From the NCBI RefSeq assembly GCF_014206815.1, contig NZ_JACHNP010000001.1, positions 248,001 to 312,000 of the forward strand: DNA of 64,000 bases, read 5' to 3'. Below the pieces are notes generated by a model, which searched no databases, was not told the DNA's origin, and saw only the letters and a list, made by a program, of their open reading frames with translations. The translations under genes and the position numbers were made by a program. Source of the stretch: Xanthomonas sp. F10. Lineage in GTDB: Bacteria; Pseudomonadota; Gammaproteobacteria; Xanthomonadales; Xanthomonadaceae. Positions 45,206 to 52,816 of the stretch are shown here, one piece after another; within the stretch, counting starts at the first letter, position 1; each line of letters begins with the position of its first letter.

Positions 45206-46465
45206 TCAAAGATTCTTGCGCGCCGGCACCAGCAGGTTGCCGAACAACAGGCCGGCGACCAGCGCCATCACGATATTGGTCACCGTCAGCAGCGCCGATT
45301 GTCCGCCGAGCACGTCCTGCTGCTGGACCAGGGTCAGCAACCCGCGCAGGCTGGCACTGCCGGGCACCAGCATGATGATGCCCGGCAGCCGCACCAGCGC
45401 CCCCGGCCGCTGCACGATGCGCCCGAACAGATTGCCGGCCGCGGTCAGCACCATCGCCGACAGGAAGATGCCGACCGGGCTGCCCCAGGCGTCGCCGGCG
45501 AAGCGCGCGATCGTATAGCCGGCCACCGAAGCGGCCATCACGAACGGATAATCGCGACCGCTGGCCTTGAACAGCAGCGCGAACGCATAGGCGGCCACCA
45601 GCAGCGAGGCCCATTCCACCCAGCCGTGTTGCGGCCGCGACGCGCGCACCATCGGCTCCAGGCCGAGCAGTTGCGCCAGGGTCACCGCGATGACCGCGCC
45701 GACGGTCAGTTTGACGATGGTGGTGACCGCACCGGCGAAGCGTGCCGTGCCCGAAACCCAGTGCTGGCTGGTCAGTTCGTTGACCGCATTGGTCAGCGCC
45801 ATACCCGGCAGCAGTACCACCAGCGAGGCGATGATCACCGTATTGAGGTTCAGCGGCGCCACGAAACTGGCCACCAGGGTCGCGACGAAACCGGCCAGCA
45901 GCGCCGCCAGCGCGTCGTTGGCCTCCTTGGTGGCCGGGCGCTTGTCGGTGAGCTGGGTGAGCACGCCGATCAGCAGGCCGATCGCGGTGGCGGTGGCGAT
46001 GTCCAGCCACGGCAGGCGCCACAGCCCGGCCACGCCGGCCGCGGCCAGACCGAAGCCGAGCACCTGCATCGCGATCCAGCGCGGTCCCGGCGGCTGGTCC
46101 AACTGGCGCAGCGCCGTGTGGCCCTGTGCCACGCTCATGCGCCCGCTGGCCACGTCGTCGGCGATGCGGTCGGCGACGCTGAGCTTGTGCAGGTCGTTGT
46201 CGCCCGGCGCCAGCCGCACCACGCGGGTGATGTCGCTGGAGCCGATCGCCTTGGTCGGGTCGCTGAAGCTGAGGATCAGCCCGGTCGGGTTGGACCAGGG
46301 CTCGCAGTCCAGGTCCAGTTGCTGCGCCAGCGCCACCACCGCCGCCTCCAGCCGCTGCGCGGTGGTGCCGTAGGTGTGCAGTCGCCCGGCGATGTCGGAG
46401 ACGAAGGCGATGCGCTGCGCGTAGGTCGCGGTGGCGGAGGGGCTGACGGTGGGAGCGGCGGGCAT
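45206..46465 (-). CDS. Threonine/serine exporter-family membrane protein (ThrE type)
   Basis: The product is 419 residues and combines the two ThrE/YjjP-YjjB domains in one chain. The cytoplasmic N-terminal region (~15-125) contains AQRLEAAVVALAQQLDL. About ten hydrophobic helices follow, including LPGMALTNAVNELTSQHW, a well conserved family segment, and LPGIIMLVPGSASLRGL in the second half. The family exports small amino acids, or succinate in some YjjPB proteins. The start at 46465 is preferred over a longer in-frame option. Confidence 0.85.
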   Translation of the reverse strand: MPAAPTVSPSATATYAQRIAFVSDIAGRLHTYGTTAQRLEAAVVALAQQLDLDCEPWSNPTGLILSFSDPTKAIGSSDITRVVRLAPGDNDLHKLSVADRIADDVASGRMSVAQGHTALRQLDQPPGPRWIAMQVLGFGLAAAGVAGLWRLPWLDIATATAIGLLIGVLTQLTDKRPATKEANDALAALLAGFVATLVASFVAPLNLNTVIIASLVVLLPGMALTNAVNELTSQHWVSGTARFAGAVTTIVKLTVGAVIAVTLAQLLGLEPMVRASRPQHGWVEWASLLVAAYAFALLFKASGRDYPFVMAASVAGYTIARFAGDAWGSPVGIFLSAMVLTAAGNLFGRIVQRPGALVRLPGIIMLVPGSASLRGLLTLVQQQDVLGGQSALLTVTNIVMALVAGLLFGNLLVPARKNL

Positions 46466-46564
46466 GTCGGCTAGTATGGCGCGAACGCCGCGCCCGGCCA
46501 CCCGTCGCGATCACCACATCTGCAACACGGGCGAAACAGGTATGCTCGCGCACCGGACGCCCCC

Positions 46565-47677
46565 ATGATCGAACCGCAACCGCCCAAACTCAGCCAGGAC
46601 GACCGAGACCCCTCGCGGGTGCGGCTGACCGGCAGTTGGACCCTGGCCACTGCCCTGGCCTCCTCGGAAGCGCTGCGCGGCATGCCGGCCGGCACCACCG
46701 GCATCGACGCCAGCGGCATCGCCCAGCTGGATTCGGCCGGGGTGCTGCAGTTGATGCGCTACGCCACGCGCAACGGCATCGCCCACGAGGCGCTGGATTT
46801 CCGCCAGGACCACCGTGCGCTGGTCTCGACCATCGAGGACGTCGCCGACGACCGACCCAAGCGCAAGCGCGACTACGGCTTCGCCGCGGCGCTGGAGCGC
46901 CTGGGCTACGCGGTACACCGCAACGGCAAGGAAATCGTCGCCCTGGTCGGCTTCCTCGGCGAGACCCTGGTCAAGCTGCTGCGCTTGCTGCACGCGCCGC
47001 GCCGGTTCCGCCTGACCGCCACCGTGCACCACATGGAGCAGGTCGGCCTGGACGCGGTGCCGCTGGTGGCGCTGCTGTCCTACCTGGTCGGCGCGGTGAT
47101 CGCCTTCCTCGGCTCGACCATCCTGCGCGACTTCGGCGCCGAGATCTATGTGGTGGAGCTGGTCAGCATCGCCTTCCTGCGCGAGTTCGCGGTGCTGCTG
47201 ACCGCGATCGTGCTGGCCGGACGCACCGCCAGCGCCTTCACCGCGCAGATCGGCGCGATGAAGGCGCGCGAAGAGGTCGACGCGATCCAGACCCTGGGCC
47301 TGGACCCGATGGACCTGCTGGTGATCCCGCGGCTGGTGGCGCTGCTGCTGATGCTGCCGCTGCTGACCTTCGTGGCGATGATCGCCGGTCTGGCCGGCGG
47401 CGTCACCGTCGGCGCCTTCGACCTGGGCATCCCGCCGCAGATGTATCTGGCGCGCATGCACGACACCATCCAGATCCGGCACATGCTGGTCGGCCTGTCC
47501 AAGGCGCCGATCTTCGCCATCGTGATCGGCCTGATCGGCTGCCTGGAGGGGCTGCGCGTGGAAGGCACCGCGCAGTCCGTCGGCGAGCGCACCACCTCCA
47601 GCGTGGTGCAGACGATCTCGCTGGTGATCATCATCGACGCGATCGCCGCGCTGTGGTTCATGAACATGGGGTGGTGA
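46565..47677 (+). CDS. mlaE: Lipid-transport ABC permease MlaE with N-terminal STAS domain
   Basis: The product is 370 residues. The C-terminal ~250 residues are the MlaE permease, with GAVIAFLGSTILRDFGAEIYVV, the cytoplasmic EVDAIQTLGLDPMDLLVIPR coupling helix and FAIVIGLIGCLEGLRV. The N-terminal ~100 residues look like a STAS domain (GSWTLATALASSEALRGMP, IDASGIAQLDSAGVLQLMRY). In E. coli STAS is the separate protein MlaB, so the permease and MlaB functions appear fused here. It is first in mlaE-mlaF-mlaD-lipoprotein. The complex moves phospholipids between inner and outer membranes. Confidence 0.94.
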   Translation: MIEPQPPKLSQDDRDPSRVRLTGSWTLATALASSEALRGMPAGTTGIDASGIAQLDSAGVLQLMRYATRNGIAHEALDFRQDHRALVSTIEDVADDRPKRKRDYGFAAALERLGYAVHRNGKEIVALVGFLGETLVKLLRLLHAPRRFRLTATVHHMEQVGLDAVPLVALLSYLVGAVIAFLGSTILRDFGAEIYVVELVSIAFLREFAVLLTAIVLAGRTASAFTAQIGAMKAREEVDAIQTLGLDPMDLLVIPRLVALLLMLPLLTFVAMIAGLAGGVTVGAFDLGIPPQMYLARMHDTIQIRHMLVGLSKAPIFAIVIGLIGCLEGLRVEGTAQSVGERTTSSVVQTISLVIIIDAIAALWFMNMGW

Positions 47678-47683
47678 TGGAGC

Positions 47684-47788
47684 CGGGATTCGGAATTCGG
47701 GATTGGGGTTTGGTTGAAGCCGGGCGCTGCGCGCCCGTGCGGGAGCTGTTGCCTTGACCAATCCCGAATCCCCACTCCCGAATCCCGA
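47684..47788. repeat. Family B element spanning the mlaE-mlaF gap and mlaF start
   Basis: The left arm is GGGATTCGGAATTCGGGATT and the right arm ACCAATCCCGAATCCCCACT plus a further CCCGAATCCCGAG. The core, ~45 bp, contains its own hairpin GGGCGCTGCGCGCCC and a GGGAG that may be the mlaF ribosome-binding site. The right arm encodes the first residues of MlaF. Confidence 0.85.
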
Positions 47789-48575
47789 GCAAGAACTCGC
47801 CATCTCGGTGCGTGGCCTGGTCAATCGCTTCGGCAGCCAGACCGTGCACGAGGACCTGGACCTGGACGTGCGCCGCGGCGAGATTCTCGGCGTGGTCGGC
47901 GGCTCGGGCACCGGCAAGTCGGTGTTGATGCGCACCATCCTCGGCCTGCGCGACCCCGATGCCGGCAAGATCCAGGTGCTCGGCGTGGATACCGATTCCG
48001 GCCGCCGCGCCGATCGCCTGCACGTGGAGCGCAACACCGGGGTGCTGTTCCAGGACGGCGCGCTGTTCTCCTCGCTGACCGTCGGCGAGAACGTGCAGGT
48101 GCCGCTGAAGGAGCATTTCGGCGAATTGCCCGACAGCTGGCATTACGAACTGGCGCTGCTCAAGGTGAAGCTGGCCGGCCTGCCCGCCGATGCATTGAAC
48201 AAGCTGCCCTCGCAGCTGTCCGGCGGCATGCGCAAGCGCGCCGGGCTGGCACGCGCGCTGGCGCTGGACCCGCCGCTGCTGTTCCTGGACGAACCCACCG
48301 CCGGCCTGGACCCGATCGGCGCGGCCGCCTTCGACCGGTTGATCCGCACCCTGCAGGAAGCGCTGGGCCTGACCGTGTTCCTCATCACCCACGATCTGGA
48401 CACCTTGTACGCTATCTGCGACCGCGTGGCGGTGCTGGCCGACCGCAAGGTCATCGCTAACGCGCCGCTGGCCGAGATCGAGCAAGTGGACCATCCGTGG
48501 ATCCAAGAGTATTTCCACGGCCCGCGCGCCCGCGCCGCGCGCGATGCCAAGACCGCCTGGACCGAGACCCCCTGA
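47754..48575 (+). CDS. mlaF: Lipid-transport ABC ATPase MlaF
   Basis: The product is 273 residues. Walker A GGSGTGKS, signature LSGGMRKRAGLARAL, Walker B LLFLDEPTAGLD and the switch His in FLITHDLDTLY are all present. The start TTG at 47754 follows GGGAG at good spacing. Codons 2-12 (TNPESPLPNPE) are encoded by a family B repeat, so the true domain begins near ISVRGLVNRFG. A later start is possible, but no ATG or GTG with a ribosome-binding site was found before the conserved region. Confidence 0.93.
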   Translation: MTNPESPLPNPEQELAISVRGLVNRFGSQTVHEDLDLDVRRGEILGVVGGSGTGKSVLMRTILGLRDPDAGKIQVLGVDTDSGRRADRLHVERNTGVLFQDGALFSSLTVGENVQVPLKEHFGELPDSWHYELALLKVKLAGLPADALNKLPSQLSGGMRKRAGLARALALDPPLLFLDEPTAGLDPIGAAAFDRLIRTLQEALGLTVFLITHDLDTLYAICDRVAVLADRKVIANAPLAEIEQVDHPWIQEYFHGPRARAARDAKTAWTETP

Positions 48576-48579
48576 GCCC

Positions 48580-49506
48580 ATGGAAACCAAAGCCAATTAC
48601 GTGCTGATCGGCGCCTTCACCATCGTGGTGGGGATCGCGCTGCTGCTGTTCGGACTCTGGGCCGCCAAGTACTCCTCCGACCGCACCTGGCAGGAATACC
48701 GCGTGGTGTTCCGCGAGGCGGTGACCGGTCTGTCGGTCGGCAGCCCGGTGCAGTACAACGGCATCGCGGTGGGGTCGATCACCGAGCTGACCCTGGCGCC
48801 GAACGACCCGCGCCAGGTGGTGGCGCGGATCCGGGTCAACTCGACCACGCCGATCAAGAGCGACACCCGCGCCAAGCTGGGCATCACCAGCCTGACCGGC
48901 CCGTCGATCATCCAGCTCTCCGGCGGCACGCCGGAAGCGCCGACGCTGACCTCGATCGACAACAGCGATGCGCCGATCATCCAGACCACGCCCTCGGCGC
49001 TACAGAACATCACCGACACCGCCAACCGCATCGTCGAGCGCCTGGACGAGGTCCTCAGCGACCGCAACGTCGCCAGCATCACCGCGACCCTGCACAACCT
49101 GGAGACGATCAGCGGCGGCCTGGCCGACCGCGACCAGGGCATGCAGTCGCTGATCGTCAGCGCGCGCGACGCCGCGCGCAATCTGGACACCACGCTCAAG
49201 ACCACCAACGGCACCATCCAGCGCCTGGACCAGAATCTGGTGCAGCAGCTGCCGCCGATCCTGGACAAGCTGGAGGACACGCTGAGCAAGCTGGATTCGG
49301 CCGCGGGCAATGCCGACAAGATCCTTGGCGAGAACCGCTCGGCGATCAACAGCTTCGCCAACGACGGTCTCGGCCAGCTCGGCCCGACCCTGACCGAACT
49401 GCGCGGCCTGATCCGCGACCTGCGCCGGGTCAGCGACCGCCTGGACAACAACCCCGCGCGCTACCTGCTCGGCCGCGACGCCCCGAAGGAGTTCAAACCC
49501 AAATGA
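48580..49506 (+). CDS. mlaD: Mce-domain lipid-binding protein MlaD
   Basis: The product is 308 residues. The single N-terminal membrane helix (YVLIGAFTIVVGIALLLFGL) precedes the MCE domain (~40-120; YRVVFREAVTGLSVGSPVQY, RVNSTTPIKSDTRAKLG). A long helical C-terminal part (~150-300) is rich in coiled-coil-like heptads. The latter is longer than in E. coli MlaD (183 residues), as in MCE proteins that form needle-like tunnels. It overlaps the following lipoprotein gene (ATGA). Confidence 0.94.
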   Translation: METKANYVLIGAFTIVVGIALLLFGLWAAKYSSDRTWQEYRVVFREAVTGLSVGSPVQYNGIAVGSITELTLAPNDPRQVVARIRVNSTTPIKSDTRAKLGITSLTGPSIIQLSGGTPEAPTLTSIDNSDAPIIQTTPSALQNITDTANRIVERLDEVLSDRNVASITATLHNLETISGGLADRDQGMQSLIVSARDAARNLDTTLKTTNGTIQRLDQNLVQQLPPILDKLEDTLSKLDSAAGNADKILGENRSAINSFANDGLGQLGPTLTELRGLIRDLRRVSDRLDNNPARYLLGRDAPKEFKPK

Positions 49507-50177
49507 AGCCGATGCGCGCCTTCCTCCTGCTCGCCGTGCCGGCCCTGCTGCTGGCCGGCTGTTCGCTGACCGGCGGCAACAAGGAGCCGGTGACGATCTA
49601 CGCGCCGGACGTGCGGGTGACCGCGGACCCGGCCTGGCCGCAGGTGCGCTGGCAACTGGCGCTGACCAAGCCCAACGCCGCGCGCGTGGTCGACAGTGCG
49701 CGCATCGCGGTGCGCCCGACCCCGGACGAACTGCAGGTGTACGGCGGCGTCAGCTGGGCGCAGCCGGCCACCGACATGCTCGAGGACATGCTGCTGCGCG
49801 CGTTCGAGGATTCCGGCCGCATCCCGGGCGTGGCCCGGCTCGGCACCGGCATCCGCGCCGACTACAAGCTGCTGCTGGACCTGCGCCGCTTCGAATCGGA
49901 CTACGCCGGGCGCACGGTGCCGTCGGCGACCATCGAACTCAATGCCAAGCTGCTGTACAGCGCCGACCAGCGCGTGGTCGCCTCGCGCACCTTCCTGGTG
50001 ACCCAGCCTGCCGCCGGCACCGCCGAATCGCAGGTGGTCGACGCCTTCGGCCAGGCCATGTCGCAACTCGGCCACGACGTGGTCGGCTGGACCCTGCAAC
50101 AGGGCCAGGCCGACGCGGCGACCGCGCTGGCGCCCAGCGTGCCGCCGCCGGCCAGCCCCAAGCCGCCGCGGCGCTGA
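49503..50177 (+). CDS. ABC-type transport auxiliary lipoprotein (PqiC/YmbA-like)
   Basis: The product is 224 residues. The lipobox LLAGC with Cys20 predicts lipid anchoring. The body (VTIYAPDVRVTADPAWPQ, PTPDELQVYGGVSWAQPATDMLEDML, YKLLLDLRRFES) fits the ABC_trans_aux family, outer-membrane lipoproteins that dock MCE systems. It takes the place that mlaC and mlaB occupy in E. coli. A C-terminal Pro/Ala tail is presumably disordered. Confidence 0.87.
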   Translation: MKPMRAFLLLAVPALLLAGCSLTGGNKEPVTIYAPDVRVTADPAWPQVRWQLALTKPNAARVVDSARIAVRPTPDELQVYGGVSWAQPATDMLEDMLLRAFEDSGRIPGVARLGTGIRADYKLLLDLRRFESDYAGRTVPSATIELNAKLLYSADQRVVASRTFLVTQPAAGTAESQVVDAFGQAMSQLGHDVVGWTLQQGQADAATALAPSVPPPASPKPPRR

Positions 50178-50181
50178 AGGC

Positions 50182-50312
50182 TCCCCTCTCCCGCCGGGAG
50201 AGGGGCTGGGGGTGAGGGTACGGCGGCCAGGGAGCCATCTTCTCCAGACACATCCCTGGCCACCCGACCCTCATCCGCCCCTACGGGGCACCTTCTCCCG
50301 GAGGGAGAAGGG
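50182..50312. repeat. Family D 131-bp element, copy 1
   Basis: The element begins TCCCCTCTCCCGCCGGGAGA (hairpin), runs through GGGTGAGGGTACGGCGGCCA and GACCCTCATCCGCCCCTACG, and ends with CCTTCTCCCGGAGGGAGAAG (second hairpin). The same element occurs again 165 bp further on. Confidence 0.88.
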
Positions 50313-50346
50313 ACAGCCCATCCGTCCCACCGCATGAGCGCTGTGC

Positions 50347-50477
50347 TCCCCTCTCCCACCGGGAGAGGGGTCGGGGGTGAGGGTACGGCGGCCAAGGAGC
50401 CATCTCCTCCAGACACATCCCTAGCCACCCGACCCTCATCCGCCCCTACGGGGCACCTTCTCCCGGTGGGAGAAGGG
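50347..50477. repeat. Family D 131-bp element, copy 2
   Basis: This is a direct repeat of 50182-50312 with the same length and few differences (for example GCC to ACC in the first loop). It ends seven nt from the alkB stop codon. Together the two copies fill the space between the convergent lipoprotein and alkB genes. Confidence 0.88.
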
Positions 50478-50483
50478 TGGGCA

Positions 50484-51059
50484 CTAGACGATCCGGCGAA
50501 ACGTCAGGTTGATCCGCTCGCCGACCGGCCTGGCGGTGCGCGGCAGGGCGTGCCGGTACAGGCGCTGGGTCTCGCCCGCCATCAGCAGCAGCCCGCCGGA
50601 GGTCAGTTCCAGCGCCTGGCGCAGCGCCGGCTGCTGGCGATGGCGCAGCACGAAGCGGCGGGTCGCGCCCAGGCTCAGCGAGGCGATCACCGGGGCCGGG
50701 CCGAGTTCGCGCTCGTCGTCGCTGTGCCAGCCCATGGCATCACGGCCGGCGCGGTAGCGGTTGGCGAGCACGCTGTTGAAGGCCACCCCGGTCTCGGCCT
50801 CCAGCCGTGCGCGCAGCGGCCGCAGCGCCGCCGGCCACGGATGCGGCGCGAAGCGGGTGCCGGAATAGCGATAGCTGGCGTCGGCATCGCCGATCCAGCA
50901 GCTCAGCCGCGGCGAATCGACCAGCTTGCCGAACAGGCGGATCCGGTGCACCTCCCACGGCACCTCGCGCAGCAACTGCGCGCACAGCGCCGCCGCCGCC
51001 GTCGGGTCCAGCCATTCGGGGTACCAGCGCACATCGGCGCCGGGCAGGTCCAGTTCCAT
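50484..51059 (-). CDS. AlkB-like DNA repair dioxygenase
   Basis: The product is 191 residues of the 2-oxoglutarate/Fe(II) oxygenase family, short ALKBH2/3-like form, which demethylates 1-methyladenine and 3-methylcytosine. Iron ligands are His and Asp in MGWHSDDE and the distal His in RLYRHALPR. The 2-oxoglutarate Arg is in RINLTFR. NRYRAGRDAMGWH and IASLSLGATRRFVLRH are typical of the family. It is divergent from ETF-QO. Confidence 0.93.
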   Translation of the reverse strand: MELDLPGADVRWYPEWLDPTAAAALCAQLLREVPWEVHRIRLFGKLVDSPRLSCWIGDADASYRYSGTRFAPHPWPAALRPLRARLEAETGVAFNSVLANRYRAGRDAMGWHSDDERELGPAPVIASLSLGATRRFVLRHRQQPALRQALELTSGGLLLMAGETQRLYRHALPRTARPVGERINLTFRRIV

Positions 51060-51172
51060 CGCGCCACGCTAGCATGCCTGCCGCCACCATACGCCAGCGT
51101 GCGGAATTTGCCCCTTCACGCGCAAACCCTGAAAATGCAGGCAGCCAGAACGAGCCAACGGGAGCGGAGCAG

Positions 51173-52816
51173 ATGACGGGAACCGAGGGCGGCGCCAATG
51201 CGCCGGAGCCAGTGGAGCGCGACGTCATGGAGTACGACGTCGTCACCGTCGGCGCGGGCCCGGCCGGGTTGGCGTTCGCGATCCGGCTCAAGCAGCTCAA
51301 CCCCGACATCTCGGTCTGCGTGATCGAGAAGGCCAGCACCATCGGCGCGCACATCCTGTCCGGCGCGGTGATCGAACCGGCGCCGCTGGATGCGCTGCTG
51401 CCGGGCTGGCGCGACAATCCGCCGCCGATCTGCGTTCCCGCGGCCGAGGACGAGTTCTGGTACCTGAGCAAGGACGGCGGGCACAAGTTCCCCATGGTGC
51501 CGCCGGGCATGCGCAACCACGGCAACTTCATCGTCAGCCTCGGCGCCATGTGTGCCTGGCTGGCGCCGCAGGCCGAAGCGCTGGGCGTGGAGATCTACCC
51601 CGGCTTCGCCGCCGCCGAAACCCTGCACGCCGAGGACGGCACCGTGCTGGGCGTGCGCATCGGCGACATGGGCGTGGCCAAGGACGGATCGCACAAGCCT
51701 GGCTACACCGCCGGCATCGACATCCGCGCCAAGGTCACGGTGCTTGCCGAAGGCGCGCGCGGGCATCTGACCAAGCGCCTGATCGCGCGCTTCGCGCTCG
51801 ACGCCGGCCACGATCCGCAGGCGTTCTCGATCGGCATCAAGGAGTTGTGGCAGTTGCCCGAGGGCCGCGTCAGCCCCGGCAAGATCGTGCACACCCTGGG
51901 CTGGCCGGCCGACAGCAAGACCTATGGCGGCAGCTTCCTGTACCACCTGGAGAACAACCAGGTGGCGCTGGGCTACGTCAGCGGCCTGGACTATCGCGAT
52001 CCCGAGTACCGGCCGTGGGAAGCCTTCCAGCAGTGGAAGAACCACCCGATGATGAAGTCGCTGCTGGAAGGCGGCAGCATCCTCTCGGCCGGCGCCCGCG
52101 CCATCGCCAGCGGCGGCTGGCAGTCGCTGCCCAAGGTGGAGATGCCCGGCGCACTGCTGATCGGCGACACCGCCGGCCTGCTCAACGTGCCCAAGATCAA
52201 GGGCACGCACCAGGCGATCCGCAGCGGCATGCTCGCCGCCGAACACCTCGCCGCCGGCGCCGCGCTCGACCCGGCCGGCTTCGACGCGCGCCTGCGCGGT
52301 TCGGAGGTGATGGCTGAGCTGCGCCAGGTGCGCAACATCAAGCCCGGCTTCAAGAAGGGCCTGTGGTTCGGCCTGCTCAACGGCTCCTGGGAGACCCTGG
52401 TCAAGGGCGCCTCGCCGTGGACGCTGAAGGTCGGCGCCGACTGGAAGAGCCTGGACCGGCTGGGCGAGCACGAGCAGCCCAAGCGCGACTACGTGCAGCG
52501 CGAGCTGGCCCCGCGCGACCGCCTGCAGGGCGTGTACTTCGCCGCCACCGAGCACGACGAGGATCAGCCGGTGCACCTGCACGTGCTCGATCCGCAGATC
52601 TGCGTGACCCGCTGCACCGAGGAATACGGCAACCCCTGCACGCGCTTCTGCCCGGCGGCGGTGTACGAGATCGTCGACGACGCGGCCGGCAAGCGCCTGC
52701 AGATCAATGCCGCCAACTGCGTGCACTGCAAGACCTGCGACATCAAGGATCCCTACGCGATCATCGACTGGGTGACACCGGAAGGCGGCTCCGGGCCGAA
52801 TTACCAGAACCTGTGA
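51173..52816 (+). CDS. Electron transfer flavoprotein-ubiquinone oxidoreductase
   Basis: The product is 547 residues. The membrane-bound flavo-iron-sulfur enzyme passes electrons from EtfAB to ubiquinone. FAD-binding GAGPAGLAFAIRLKQ lies near the N-terminus. The C-terminal 4Fe-4S ligands come from CTRFCP and CVHCKTCDIKDP. FLYHLENNQVALGYVSGLDY and GTHQAIRSGMLAAEH are family segments. The start at 51173 has a GGAG ribosome-binding site. The partner genes etfB and etfA lie 10 kb downstream, past the sugar nucleotide genes. Confidence 0.96.
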   Translation: MTGTEGGANAPEPVERDVMEYDVVTVGAGPAGLAFAIRLKQLNPDISVCVIEKASTIGAHILSGAVIEPAPLDALLPGWRDNPPPICVPAAEDEFWYLSKDGGHKFPMVPPGMRNHGNFIVSLGAMCAWLAPQAEALGVEIYPGFAAAETLHAEDGTVLGVRIGDMGVAKDGSHKPGYTAGIDIRAKVTVLAEGARGHLTKRLIARFALDAGHDPQAFSIGIKELWQLPEGRVSPGKIVHTLGWPADSKTYGGSFLYHLENNQVALGYVSGLDYRDPEYRPWEAFQQWKNHPMMKSLLEGGSILSAGARAIASGGWQSLPKVEMPGALLIGDTAGLLNVPKIKGTHQAIRSGMLAAEHLAAGAALDPAGFDARLRGSEVMAELRQVRNIKPGFKKGLWFGLLNGSWETLVKGASPWTLKVGADWKSLDRLGEHEQPKRDYVQRELAPRDRLQGVYFAATEHDEDQPVHLHVLDPQICVTRCTEEYGNPCTRFCPAAVYEIVDDAAGKRLQINAANCVHCKTCDIKDPYAIIDWVTPEGGSGPNYQNL

